DNA of 64,000 nucleotides from Paenibacillus sp. (GCA_031180825.1 JAPSLM010000003.1:248001-312000), one strand, 5' to 3'. Shown: positions 54,215-63,440, counted from the stretch's first letter. Notes: generated from the sequence alone by a model not told the origin. Numbers and translations: made by a program.

Positions 54215-54645
54215 TTTGACCCGCCTCGCTCATGATGAAGTTCCTCTTTATGTTACGATAAAATTCCTTCAATTTCCACCGACCATCATTCAAGATACAG
54301 CTAGCCTAAGATGACCAGAAATAGACGAGATTAGCTGTCCGAGATCTGACGTAAATAATGACCGCTTAGGCGGTAAAGGAAAGCCGGGGAAGCCCCGGCA
54401 GGAGAAACAGTCGCATTTCACCCAGAACGAGAATCCAACGCTTAGAATATTCCATACGACAAGGAAAGCTTTGATTTTCGGTGATGCGCAAACCAAACCA
54501 TTCACCCTCGAAGATGAAGCTCGCTTGGCCGTCCTCCACCCCTGTGTCAGAATAGTTGTCGTACCCCTCAATAAGAAGTATAGTGGGTAAATAGAGAGGT
54601 GGAGTACGATGTAGAAACAGCCACGTTAAGTGAATTGAGTTGGCC
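54215..54645. other. Gene-free stretch left of the IS3 remnant
   Basis: About 430 bases with only broken frames. A plus-strand reading near 54440-54590 (FHTTRKALIFGDAQTKPFTL) looks faintly protein-like but has no start or ribosome site. Possibly remnants of the insertion element or of its target gene. Confidence 0.35.
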
Positions 54646-54938
54646 GAGTACTGTCGTGCCAATGGTTTCGAATCAAGGGATGAGGGGCGCGAATGGGTTT
54701 CCGCTGGTACAACACTGAACACCGACACAGCGAGCTCAACTTTCTAACCCCGGATCAACGGCATAAGGGGCTGTCAGAACAGATATTTGAGAACAGGCAG
54801 CAGGTCTATGAAGCAGCCAGAGCGAAGCATCCTGAGCGCTGGTCAAGAGGCTCGCGGAACTGGAGTTTGGATGGCCACGTATGGCTGAATCCAGAAAAGG
54901 CTTCGGCTATTCAAGATGAGGAAAAACAAATCTACTAA
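54646..54938 (+). pseudogene. IS3-family transposase remnant (C-terminus)
   Basis: ANGFESRDEGREWV in one frame, then FRWYNTEHRHSELNFLTPDQ and RHPERW-like AKHPERWSRGSRNWSLDG in the next, ending EKQIY at 54938. This is the end of the DDE transposase of IS150-type elements (WYNTEHRHSG, TPEQRH, KHPERW). Everything upstream, including the first two catalytic acids, is gone. Confidence 0.82.
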
Positions 54939-55282
54939 GCTACTATTTTAATCGAGGAATCACCACAACTACGTTGACAAGCGCCGTTGTTTTCCCTATC
55001 CGCAATCGCCGGTGATAAGCTGCCTCGCTGCGGCGTAGCCAAGTCACCGTCGAGATTTAAAAGCAAAAAGAACCGCGATCAGTTTGGAGCCTCAACCCAG
55101 CTCATCTCACCGAAAACGATCCCCTTGTCCAAGTTTATAGTTTTCGCTACCCATGCAAAACTGCGATTAGCCTGTCTTACCTTATAAGTCCGGATGCGGC
55201 TTATACTCGTGTTGATTCTTCGCGGTGGAACAATTGTTCTCACGTATAGACAGGATTTGTAATTTGTAAAGACGCCGCCTCG
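54939..55282. other. Stretch right of the IS3 remnant
   Basis: About 340 bases. The first 50 (TTGACAAGCGCCG near 54974) look like the usual end of an IS3-type element, whose inverted repeat ends close to TTGACA(A/G). The rest has no gene I can support. Confidence 0.35.
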
Positions 55283-55813
55283 TTATTTTTGGGGGCTTTG
55301 ATCTACATATATATCTTGTTCAATAACTAACTTGGCATACATAGCTTTATTTATTATTTGATTATCAAAAGGCAACTTCCAGTCCATTTTTCTAACTTCA
55401 AATTTACAAATATCAATTGAATTATCACATTTCAATAAAGCAAGTGCTGAAAAATCAAAACTATTATATGTATAAATAATTGCTTCCTTATATAATTCTA
55501 AATCAAAATGAACAATTTTTGAACCCAATACTCCATTGCCATAGGAGACAGAATAAAAAAGATAATTTTTATTCTGTTTGCGTAAGTCCACAACATTAAT
55601 AATTCCAAAGCCACTATGCGTCTGTGCAATCGGGTATATTTGGTTACATGTATATAGATATGCCTTATTTATGCTAATATCTTTAAATATTTGATAAACT
55701 TGCGTGATTTCTATATTTACAGGCGTTATATCTATTAGGTTTCTACTACAAACATTATCTTTAATGCTTTCTAATTTATTTATTAACAGAGCTGCTTCAG
55801 TAACATTAATCAT
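55283..55813 (-). CDS. Hypothetical AT-rich protein downstream of the exported repeat protein
   Basis: 176 residues, very AT-rich codons unlike the left of the window. Begins INVTEAALLINKLESIKDNV; contains DINKAYLYTCNQIYP-type beta strands, YLFYSVSYGNGVLGSKIVHF and FDFSALALLKCDNSIDICKF. No helix or signal. GAAGGAG before ATG, right after the terminator hairpin of the exported gene. Position behind a secreted protein resembles an immunity gene; that is inference. Confidence 0.75.
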   Translation of the reverse strand: MINVTEAALLINKLESIKDNVCSRNLIDITPVNIEITQVYQIFKDISINKAYLYTCNQIYPIAQTHSGFGIINVVDLRKQNKNYLFYSVSYGNGVLGSKIVHFDLELYKEAIIYTYNSFDFSALALLKCDNSIDICKFEVRKMDWKLPFDNQIINKAMYAKLVIEQDIYVDQSPQK

Positions 55814-55829
55814 TTTATCCTTTCTCCTT

Positions 55830-55871
55830 CAAAATGCCGGGAGGCAAGCTAACTGGCTCGCCTCCCGGCAT
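55830..55871 (-). terminator. Strong hairpin after the exported-protein gene
   Basis: On the minus strand ATGCCGGGAGGC, 14-base loop, GCCTCCCGGCAT then TTTGAAGG. The 12-bp stem runs almost into the ribosome site of the next gene and could attenuate it. Confidence 0.85.
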
Positions 55872-55918
55872 CTTCAGAATTCCTCTAAGGCGTTTGGTAA
55901 CAGACTCCATTTAGCGAC

Positions 55919-56320
55919 TTACTTGGAAACAATATAATAACCGCCCCAAGTGCTGTAATTAGCATAAGAATAGTTCCGGTTGCAAGTTTGTGGATCTGAG
56001 ATATAATTACCAGATGCATCTATATATGTTATATTAGTTAATCCAGGTTTATGTGACCAACCGCCATCTGAATCCTGTCTGTACCAATGATAATCAACAC
56101 CTGGCGCTATAACAAGCGCAACTTTGTATTCATTTGAACCCGGCTTTTCGCTATAGCTTGAACTCCTAATTGTTCTCCCTAGCACTTGCATATCAGATTT
56201 TACTGCATCAATTATTGCACTTACAGTTAGTGAAGTGTAATAATTCCCAGTTTTGTACCCTGGCTGAAATAAATAACCAGCGTTCGGATCACTTGTATCA
56301 TTTGCAATTCTGTTCAACAT
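55919..56320 (-). CDS. C-terminal part of an exported protein (frame-broken)
   Basis: 133 residues in a frame that overlaps the end of the exported repeat protein by seven bases. RIANDTSDPNAGYLFQPGYK, ALVIAPGVDYHWYRQDSDGG and WSHKPGLTNITYIDASGNYI, then ANYSTWGGYYIVSK. This WYRQD...WSHKPG...D-SG block recurs in secreted proteins of Bacillota in my memory, without a known role. It has no ribosome site of its own, so it was probably fused to the upstream part before a one-base loss near 56318. Confidence 0.75.
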   Translation of the reverse strand: MLNRIANDTSDPNAGYLFQPGYKTGNYYTSLTVSAIIDAVKSDMQVLGRTIRSSSYSEKPGSNEYKVALVIAPGVDYHWYRQDSDGGWSHKPGLTNITYIDASGNYISDPQTCNRNYSYANYSTWGGYYIVSK

Positions 56321-56820
56321 ATATCCATAACAGTTTGCTCTATAGACATTGGCTGGATCATTCCAGTAGGGTCATAAGGATATTCACCGCCACCTGCGGG
56401 CATCGAAGCACTCGGCTGAATACTGCCTTTTTGCTTTTGAATAGTGGATTTAGAAGTGGCCTCTGCAGCTTGATCAGAGTTTGTGCTATTGTGGAGTTGA
56501 GGATTAATATAATTATCCGGCGCTACACTTCTTCTAATATCAAATTTTTTGCCATCAATTTCACGAATAAAATTACTATCCTTGGCGGATTCAGGTTCTT
56601 CCACTACAGCTTTATCTGAGTTTATGCTTCTGCTATGAATATAATTATCCGGCGCTATATTTCTTCTAATATCAAATTTTTTGCCATCAATTTCACGAAC
56701 AAAATTACTTTCCTTGGCGGACTCAGGTTCTGCCACTACAGCTTTATCAGCAGAAAATGCACTTAATCCTAAACTCAGCATCATGACAATAGCTAATATC
56801 AAGCTTGAAAATTTTCTCAT
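56314..56820 (-). CDS. Exported protein with two tandem repeats (N-terminal part)
   Basis: 168 residues from ATG 56820 with AGGGAGG. Signal peptide FSSLILAIVMMLSLGLSAFSA, cut after Ala. Then two near-identical repeats of about 43 residues: each has EPESAK-[E/D]-SNF-[V/I]-REIDGKKFDIRR followed by APDNYI. A Ser/Thr/Gln-rich linker leads to PTGMIQPMSIEQTVMDIC and stop. Continuing in the next frame gives the C-terminal domain. Secreted; function unknown. Confidence 0.8.
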   Translation of the reverse strand: MRKFSSLILAIVMMLSLGLSAFSADKAVVAEPESAKESNFVREIDGKKFDIRRNIAPDNYIHSRSINSDKAVVEEPESAKDSNFIREIDGKKFDIRRSVAPDNYINPQLHNSTNSDQAAEATSKSTIQKQKGSIQPSASMPAGGGEYPYDPTGMIQPMSIEQTVMDIC

Positions 56821-57005
56821 GAAAATTCCTCCCTTTTATGTAGTTTTGCATTTCATCCCAACAACGTCTGGCTATTTTCTCTTGTGATGGCCGCGCTTTC
56901 ACAGTGCAATCTACTTTTTAACTTCCTCGCTACAGTGCATGGTTAGGAGGCTGAATTGTAGTTAAATAGTCAATACTGCTGCTAATAACATAATATTAGG
57001 AGCGG

Positions 57006-57903
57006 ATCGACGTTGTGAGCTTCATGGAAGAGGTTATGAGTCTATTTCGGTTTTTTAATTATCCTACTCATTAGAGAGCGAAGAGCCACTTTTTTAAAGT
57101 TTATAACTATCTGAAAGCCTACCGGGAGCATGGTTTGGCAGGCTTGAATGGAGTATTCCACAGGTCGTCCGCGACAGCTGACGGAGGAACAGCAAGTCTA
57201 TCAAACCGTCGCAGAGAATTCGTCTTCAAATAAAATGCGGTCGATTTTACCGTTCAGGAGTTTTTTTATCTCTCAAACTCCTGCTTGAACGCTTCTTTTT
57301 TGACCGGATCGGCTGGCTAGCGTGTACGTAGATGTAGTGAAGCCAAACTTCAAACGATACAACAGTTCCCGAGCTTCTCGATCGGAATAGGGGATGTCAT
57401 ATTCCTGTTCAATCCATGGCATGATCCGCGATTACCAAGCCTTGTCACGGACTTGGTTTCCCAAAGGGCAACAAAAGATCATTCCAACGTTCGGAAAGCA
57501 TTGGGGTGCTAAACTGATCGGTACGTTGGATAATGAAACGGGGAAGTGTTTTGCGTTCAAGAAGAGCAGTATACAGCCAAAGAGTTCTTAAACTATCTGG
57601 AAGAGGTGCTTGCGAATCCAAAGCAAAAGATCGTAATGATCTTAGACAACGCCAAAATCCACCACGCTGAGCTCATTCAACCATTTCTTGAGAAAACAAG
57701 GAATACTCACGCTCGTTTATCTTTCACCTTACAGTCCCGACCTCAATCTGATTGAGCTTTGGGGTTAGATGAAATCATCCGTAATCAACGATGTATTCTT
57801 CGATTCGGTCCAAAAAAAATTCGCAAAGCTGTTCAAGGCTTTGTCAATATAATCAACAAGACCCAGCAAGTTACGGTTGACCGGCTATGTGTTCAGATGT
57901 AAA
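57006..57903 (+). pseudogene. IS630-family transposase, multiply broken
   Basis: Left part: YREHGLAGLN and (after a shift) RPRQLTEEQQ. Right part: MIRDYQALSRTWFPKGQQKI and IPTFGKHWGAKLIGTLDNET, then AKEFLNYLEEVLANPKQKIV followed by MILDNAKIHHAELIQPFL with a catalytic Asp, then (another shift) LTLVYLSPYSPDLNLIELWG and TAG. These are the IS630 DDE motifs. At least four breaks. A 9-bp inverted repeat (CAGGAGTTT/AAACTCCTG) lies at 57255-57283. Confidence 0.8.
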
Positions 57904-58204
57904 TCTTTTTTAACGAATATATAGCATAAAAAATCTTTTCACAAAACAATTTTCCTATTTGTTAGTATTTATTACATTTATATACTATCATAAGATTGAT
58001 GTCGAAGTAAGGTTTTTTATGTCGTATTTTAAAATATATTTTGTGAGCTCAGTCGGAGAGATCATATCGATCTTGCGTAAATGTTATCCAAAATAAAGGG
58101 TAAGGGTATCATTTTCAGAAGCTGTTCATCTACTTTTCTATCCAAAATCAAGAAAAAACGATATTCTATTAGTACGAACAAACATTCCGCTTAGAGGTGA
58201 TAAT
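57904..58204. other. AT-rich gene-free stretch before the serine hydrolase remnant
   Basis: About 300 bases, strongly AT-rich, with no gene. It contains the upstream region of the hydrolase (AGAGGTG ribosome site at its end) and several TATA-like words; I cannot choose a promoter. Confidence 0.4.
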
Positions 58205-59232
58205 ATGGATTTTTTTCATGGATTGGTTCAATATACGAATGAAGTTAAGAATCGTATTGCCGCTTCGGCAGCAGCCATATGCGTTATGAAAGACAACAAA
58301 ATCGTACATGAATGGTACTCCGGGTTCCACCATTTCCACAAAGGCGCCAGAAAGGTGGATGAGCTTTCCCAATTTAATGTTTATTCGACCAGGGTTACAT
58401 ATGTTGGTCTTGCCGCCGCTATCGCCATACATGATGGCGCCATAAAAAGCATCGACGAGCCAATTCGTCATTATCTTAGGTATTACGACAGTAAAATTCT
58501 CGGCAATACAACGATTAGGCATTTGGTTACGAGAACAACGGGTTTACAATTTCAAGGCAATGACGTAATACGTAAGTTTGAGGAAGGCAGGTCATTTGAA
58601 GGGAAGATGCCTGAAATATTGGCAGCCATCGTTAAAAGTGCAACCGGAAAAACTGTCGCTGAAATCATAAATGAAAGAGTGCTTAAACCCTTAGGTATGA
58701 CCCAAACCGAATGGAGAACCGCAGGCAAGGAAACTTTAGTTTGTGATATCACGATCCTCAGAGCTATCCTACTTTAAGACTCGAATCCAACGAAGGCAGT
58801 GACCGCAATCTCTATGTAAGCGCAAGGGAACTGGCACTATGGGGAAACTTACATTTGAACAAAGGATCCTTTCAAGGGCAGCAGGTTCTTCCCAAGGCGT
58901 TGTTTGAAAATGCTGCTTCTGTCATGACTCCTTCTTCGTTGCCGCCCAATCTGCCGAGGCTGGGATATTTTTGGTGGATCCAGGACAGGAATGTCGCAAA
59001 CTCCGAAATAGGACCCGACCTTCCTGAAGGGACATATCAAATTTTCGGGGCATCAGGCTGTTCGTGTACGGTTATACCTAAGCATCAAGCCGTGGTCGTA
59101 AGAATGACAAATAGTCTATGGACTTATGGCGGGAACAATGGGTTTGATTATATCTCGGATATTCAAAGGTTCGGTAATCTTACTGAGGCCGCCTTAAATC
59201 AATACTCTGCCAATAGGTCTCACGCGGATTAA
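58205..59232 (+). pseudogene. Class C beta-lactamase-like serine hydrolase, inactivated
   Basis: First reading 58205-58777, then a frameshift near 58757 leads to CDITDPQSYPTLRLESNEGS and GNLHLNKGSFQGQQVLPKAL, ending at 59232. Family features: ICVMKDNKIVHEWYSGFHH, LSQFNVYSTRVTYVGLAAAI, NTTIRHLVTRTTGLQF. The S-x-x-K motif is STRV, so the catalytic Lys is missing; and a segment before IVKSATGKTVAEI is shortened. Dead on two counts. Confidence 0.8.
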
Positions 59233-59385
59233 GCAGAACTGGGGTTAAACGCGGAAATGGAGCGTCATAATTCCACCCTTTGGAAGATGCAGCCGCCATG
59301 GTCCAAGGAAGCGTCTATGGCGCGGATTCTGTTATGCGCGGTTCTCTTTTTGGGATGCGGGCCGAACTTGGCCAATCCGACGATA

Positions 59386-59414
59386 AAGGTGAATGAAGCC
59401 TTATCATTCACCTT
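59386..59414. terminator. Two-way hairpin between serine hydrolase and Nudix genes
   Basis: AAAGGTGAATGA, loop AGCCTTA, TCATTCACCTTT: 12-bp stem, T-runs on both strands. Confidence 0.8.
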
Positions 59415-59422
59415 TACGGTCT

Positions 59423-59932
59423 TTATTTGCACGAGTTGCTGAGACCCTGGGAACATTCCTCGATGTTTATCATATGTTTAATTTCGTTGACCTTCGAAAC
59501 TTCAGGCAGAAGTCGCTGTAATGCTCTTGGGTATATAGTCAAGTTACGAAGTTCCTGCAGTTCAATCCATTTGTAAACGATCCCTGTTTCTTCTTCCAGT
59601 CCGATAAATTCCTCGCCGGGAATCGTTATTTCCTCCCCCCTGGATTCGACCAAATAATACATCCCGTGCTCATGAAGGTTTTTCTCGCCGTAAGCATTGA
59701 AACTTTCAATGAGCCAAAGCAGCCGGGCAACTTGGACGTCCAATCCTAATTCTTCGGCAAATTCCCGAATAACCGTCTTGCCCGTCTCCTCGTTCATTTC
59801 CCCTCTTCCGCCGGGCAAAACCCATGCAGTTCCTTTCTTGGTCCTATGCAGCAGTACTTTGTTTTCTTTAATCAATACTCCGGCAACGCGAAGCAAAAAT
59901 TCACCGTTCTGACTCTTTAAGGTTATCGGCAT
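59423..59932 (-). CDS. Nudix hydrolase
   Basis: 169 residues. Nudix box GGRGEMNEETGKTVIREFAE followed by ELGL fits G-x5-E-x7-REU-x-EE-x-GU. Start region LRVAGVLIKENKVLLHRTKK. Pyrophosphohydrolase of nucleoside-diphosphate derivatives; substrate not predictable. Monocistronic. AAGGACGT is a weak ribosome site before ATG. Confidence 0.92.
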   Translation of the reverse strand: MPITLKSQNGEFLLRVAGVLIKENKVLLHRTKKGTAWVLPGGRGEMNEETGKTVIREFAEELGLDVQVARLLWLIESFNAYGEKNLHEHGMYYLVESRGEEITIPGEEFIGLEEETGIVYKWIELQELRNLTIYPRALQRLLPEVSKVNEIKHMINIEECSQGLSNSCK

Positions 59933-60035
59933 TTGAACGTCCTTTCTTGATTCCGTGTTGAAACTAGTGCCCCATCTGAAATCGTAGCTGGAAAAACGGG
60001 TAAATAACCTATCAACTAGATTCGGAGGGGTTATT

Positions 60036-60680
60036 ATGACGTTGTTTGTTCGTGAACTAACGATTGAAGAAGAAAATAAGCTTGTCCATATCGCCCGTAG
60101 AGGTACAGACCCGGTTGAGGTTCGCCGCGCTCTACTGATTCTTGCCTCTGCCCAGAAAATGAAGGTACCTGAGATCAGCAGTCTGTATCATATTTCTGGT
60201 GAACATATCCGTAAAACAATACATCGGTTTAATACAGAAGACATGGATTCCCTAAAACCTAACTATGGCGGGGGCCGTCCTCCGACTTTTACAGCAGAAC
60301 AACGAGAAGCGATTGTCGATTTAGCGCAGATCCCACCGCGTACCATCGGGTATCCGTTCACCAATTGGTCGCTTTCGAAATTGAAAGAAGCTGCTGAAGA
60401 ACGAGGCATGGTTCCGTCGATTTCCATTGAAACGGTACGGGTCATTCTTGACGAAGCACAAATTACGTACTAGCATACAAAGACCTGGAAGGAATCCACG
60501 GACCCTGAATTTGAAGTTAAAAAAAACGAATCGAATCGCTTTACGAGACGCCTCTAACAGACGGGCGCGTGATTTGTGTGGCGAATTCGGACCCCTTCAC
60601 TGCAACCATACCGTGGAAAAGGCTGGTTTCAACAACGCCGTCCCAACCGTTCCTGGAGCAAAATCTGACCGCCTTTCGAA
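60036..60680 (+). pseudogene. IS630-family transposase, truncated second copy
   Basis: Open frame 60036-60473 (145 residues) gives the helix-turn-helix part: VEVRRALLILASAQKMKVPE, ISSLYHISGEHIRKTIHRFN, GGGRPPTFTAEQREAIVDLA and TNWSLSKLKEAAEERGMVPS. Afterwards KTWKESTDPEFEVKK and RVICV appear in one frame and EFGPLHCNHTVEKAGF in another, where the first catalytic Asp (VDEFGPL) is Gly. Nothing of the element follows. Different in sequence from the copy at 57 kb. GGAGGGG before ATG. Confidence 0.8.
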
Positions 60681-60708
60681 TTTATTCTATTGTTCATTTT
60701 CAACCTCA

Positions 60709-61155
60709 CTATCGCTTTGTACTGTATTCTTTAATTATCCGTTGATCTATTGGCGTTGTAGTTTCCGGGATATTACAAGACTCGAAAAACCCATATTCAG
60801 CTATTTCTTCATTATCTGGTTTGATCTCTCCGTCCGGAGCTTCTGCGCAATATACAACACCCATGTAATAGGTTTCGGCACCGCTTTCGGATTTCTTATA
60901 AAAATCCTTTCCCGAAAATACTTTATAAAACTCAAATTTGGCAATGTCTAGATTCAGTTCTTCCTTCAACTCTCTTCTGATGGTTTCTTCGGCAGTCTCT
61001 CCGGGCTCCATCAAACCACCGGGCAGCCCCCACGTATGATCGAAATATTTGACAAGCAAAATAGAGCCTTGTGGATTCGTCATAATTACCGTCGGACGAA
61101 CAAGCAATAGAGGCAGGTCACCTGCCCGCTTTCTAAGCTCCTGAAGATACGTCAT
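60709..61155 (-). CDS. Nudix hydrolase
   Basis: 148 residues. PTVIMTNPQGSILLVKYFDH, Nudix box GGLMEPGETAEETIRRELKE then ELNL. The end has NEEIAEYGFFESCNIPETTT. Short cytoplasmic protein; substrate unknown. It follows the DUF1877 gene by 17 bases on the same strand. Confidence 0.92.
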   Translation of the reverse strand: MTYLQELRKRAGDLPLLLVRPTVIMTNPQGSILLVKYFDHTWGLPGGLMEPGETAEETIRRELKEELNLDIAKFEFYKVFSGKDFYKKSESGAETYYMGVVYCAEAPDGEIKPDNEEIAEYGFFESCNIPETTTPIDQRIIKEYSTKR

Positions 61156-61172
61156 TATCCAGCCTCCTGAAA

Positions 61173-61721
61173 TTATGATATATATAATAGCATTGCATTA
61201 TTTTTACGTGAGGCATCGAGATAGTAATCTATTACCTGTTCCAAATAAGCAAAAACATATTCCGGTTCATCTTGACGATTCCAGTCCAAAGCTGGGTAAA
61301 TTTCCAGTGCATTCATCATGTCCGGATCGAATCGGCTTTTGAGTTCTTGCTCGCTTAGATTGGATAGACTTAAAGCAACACATTTCACTTCTTCGTCTGT
61401 TAAATACCTTACTGGTCCAACCCCCAGATCCTCACCTAATTCCGCTCCACCTAATATTGTATTGAACAGTGGCAATTCCCCTTCCCACGCGCTTCCATTC
61501 AAAATAAAATGAATCGCATGCCAAGCTTTGTCGATGTCTAACGCATCCGCCTCATGATTTTCATCATAAATGATGTCGACTACGTCCTCTTCCCCGGATT
61601 TTATTCCCTCTAATTTTCTACAGATATTTGCAACAATTTCCCTATCATTCCCATGATCAACACTCCCCTTACAAATTTTACAGAAATACCAATTCAGCGC
61701 GCTATTTCGGTGAACCATCAA
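61173..61721 (-). CDS. DUF1877 (YfbM-like) protein
   Basis: 182 residues from TTG 61721 (AGGAG nine bases upstream; ATG 61718 follows directly). ALDIDKAWHAIHFILNGSAW, GVGPVRYLTDEEVKCVALSL and FDPDMMNALEIYPALDW are the family core. The first 40 residues (WYFCKICKGSVDHGND) do not look like the normal MGM-type start, so the 5' end may have been replaced. Function unknown. Confidence 0.82.
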   Translation of the reverse strand: MMVHRNSALNWYFCKICKGSVDHGNDREIVANICRKLEGIKSGEEDVVDIIYDENHEADALDIDKAWHAIHFILNGSAWEGELPLFNTILGGAELGEDLGVGPVRYLTDEEVKCVALSLSNLSEQELKSRFDPDMMNALEIYPALDWNRQDEPEYVFAYLEQVIDYYLDASRKNNAMLLYIS

Positions 61722-61864
61722 TAAAATGACTCCTATTTTATACCATTTAACTAAGGCTCGGATCGTTAGATTGCCTAGAGCCGTCGGCTTGATACGTTTT
61801 CCTCGATTCCTTAATATTTCCCTCGTTAACTAAAAATGAACGACCTTATCCTTTACTGTCTTGG

Positions 61865-62386
61865 TTATCCCCGTCTCAAATCTTGCTTAAAAAAGTGCTC
61901 TTGAATAATCTTTAATGTCTCTTGTCTGGTCTTTACGATATACCGCTTTTGCTGAAATACATTCGTTACTTCGAGAAGCTCCGAAAGTGGATAACCGTGA
62001 TTCCACTGAACAATCATCTTGGTTAAATTGCCTATCGATTGCTTATAATTCCATGACTCAATCCCTGTTCTCGATTTGATAAATCTTTTTATGATTCTGT
62101 AATCTCTTATGAACACATTGGGATTGAGCACAAAAATCAGATCGGAGCGAATAAAGCTTTCCATGGTCCAATCTCTGTATTGAACCCCTTCAATAATCCA
62201 AGATTCCTTATGAACGGTCTCTTGGAATGTTTTATTGCGAATTTCTTCCGGATATTTAAGATTTTCCGCACTTCGATCCCAGATCATATTGTCCAGCTCA
62301 AAATAGGGTATGCGATACTGTCGTGAAATCTCTCGGGCTAACGAAGATTTGCCGCTGCCGCAAGAACCGATAATCCTAATCCTTAT
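61865..62386 (-). CDS. P-loop nucleoside-kinase-like protein (FlaR/adenylate-kinase fold), no standard start codon
   Basis: 173 residues if read from ATA 62386-62384. P-loop IIGSCGSGKSSLAREISRQY, then IPYFELDNMIWDR, VHKESWIIEGVQYRDWTMES, LIFVLNPNVFIRDYRIIKRF and ESWNYKQSIGNLTKM: the topology-modulation/FlaR family. The frame from the upstream TGA holds no ATG, GTG or TTG before the P-loop. ATA is six bases after GGGAGTGG and overlaps the previous stop (ATAA). Starting at the internal ATG 62287 would remove the P-loop. Either ATA start or a mutated ATG. Confidence 0.78.
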   Translation of the reverse strand: MRIRIIGSCGSGKSSLAREISRQYRIPYFELDNMIWDRSAENLKYPEEIRNKTFQETVHKESWIIEGVQYRDWTMESFIRSDLIFVLNPNVFIRDYRIIKRFIKSRTGIESWNYKQSIGNLTKMIVQWNHGYPLSELLEVTNVFQQKRYIVKTRQETLKIIQEHFFKQDLRRG

Positions 62387-62516
62387 GATTGTCCACTCCC
62401 CAAAGTATCGCCGTCACGTGCCGGGTTATCTTTAATGTCTTTCCAAAAACATAGCTTTCCGAGCGCATCATATCCGTTACGCTTCGCTTCATCAAAATCG
62501 ACCCGTTCGCCGCTAA
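62383..62516 (-). pseudogene. Out-of-frame tail of the small gene upstream
   Basis: Reading in a shifted frame beyond the stop of the 92-residue gene gives ERVDFDEAKRNGYDALGKLC and FWKDIKDNPARDGDTLGSGQ then TAA at 62385-62383. Coding-like, and in phase with nothing else; it most likely is the true C-terminus of the gene before, cut off by a frameshift or internal deletion near 62520. Confidence 0.5.
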
Positions 62517-62795
62517 TTAATTCAAGGCGTTATAGCCGTGTTTGCAGCCGTCGAACAGAAGGTACCGTGCACCGTCGGCCGGATCTTCGGCAACAATCAA
62601 TTGGGGAGCATAATCGGTCACCACAAACAGATCGTCCATTGGTCCTCCGTTATAATAAAGACGAAACTGGGCACGGCCTTCTTTTGTCTGCAATTTACCT
62701 GTCCATTCTTGCTCCATCCGATTTTCCGGATTTTCAGCTACGGTTACTCCTTCAAGATAAGTCCGCCCAAGTCGATTCGATTGTTGGTTAGACAT
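62517..62795 (-). CDS. Hypothetical protein, 92 residues (probably truncated)
   Basis: RLGRTYLEGVTVAENPENRM, then EGRAQFRLYYNGGPMDDLFV, TDYAPQLIVAEDPADGARYL and the end FDGCKHGYNALN. GGAAAGGGA lies before ATG. Similar proteins continue well past the FDGCKHGYNA block as I recall them, and coding-like sequence does continue in another frame here. Function unknown. Confidence 0.7.
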   Translation of the reverse strand: MSNQQSNRLGRTYLEGVTVAENPENRMEQEWTGKLQTKEGRAQFRLYYNGGPMDDLFVVTDYAPQLIVAEDPADGARYLLFDGCKHGYNALN

Positions 62796-62843
62796 ATGCG
62801 GCTTCCCTTTCCAAGATAAAATTTATGCAATAAGGACTTTATT

Positions 62844-63395
62844 TCACCTATTCCGTTCGTTCATTGCTAATTTCATCGCTTTCCAGTAAAACTGATGAAA
62901 AGCCTCATCTGTAAACTTGACCCTGTCTCCGTTTGGAAACTGCCCGCTTATGGCCATCAACACATCGTATAAACCGAGATGAGCCCAATCCCACATAATG
63001 GAGTTGTATATCGTCATGGGGTAGTATAAAAATTGTCTGATTTCCTGGACAAAACTTCGATCTAACCCTTCATTCTCCAAGAGCCGGAACACTCGTTCTT
63101 TATCCTCGTCCAAAAGCACGGTATCCAGAAACTCCTCGCATATGAAGCTCCAGGTATCCACTTTTGAAACGATAGGAATGTTATAGCGTTTCGCAAACCT
63201 TTCCAAGCTTTCTTTATGTACGGCAGAGACAAAAAGGACTTCGTCGCTTTTCAATCGAACTTCGGGAGGACATCTGGCGATCAAAATTTCGGAAATATCT
63301 TCCGAAGCGACACTGCCATCGGGGTAAATACGAGATGCCTTGAAGGGGTAGCTGTGAAACTGGATCCGATTTTCAATAAATTGTACCTCCGGCAC
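62844..63395 (-). CDS. Hypothetical protein, 183 residues
   Basis: From GTG 63395 with GGAGA seven bases before. FIENRIQFHSYPFKASRIYP, ILIARCPPEVRLKSDEVLFV, NIPIVSKVDTWSFICEEFLD and SIMWDWAHLGLYDVLMAISG. Soluble, no signal. Seen in Bacillota as an uncharacterised conserved protein; I do not assign a function. Confidence 0.8.
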   Translation of the reverse strand: MPEVQFIENRIQFHSYPFKASRIYPDGSVASEDISEILIARCPPEVRLKSDEVLFVSAVHKESLERFAKRYNIPIVSKVDTWSFICEEFLDTVLLDEDKERVFRLLENEGLDRSFVQEIRQFLYYPMTIYNSIMWDWAHLGLYDVLMAISGQFPNGDRVKFTDEAFHQFYWKAMKLAMNERNR

Positions 63396-63440
63396 GGTAT
63401 CATCTCCAATGCTCTATTCGCTTATAACGGCGCCCAGACC

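Noticed and set aside
56521..56720. Repeated DNA as a CRISPR array
   Set aside because: Only two long in-frame protein-coding repeats inside the exported-protein gene; no spacers of constant length.
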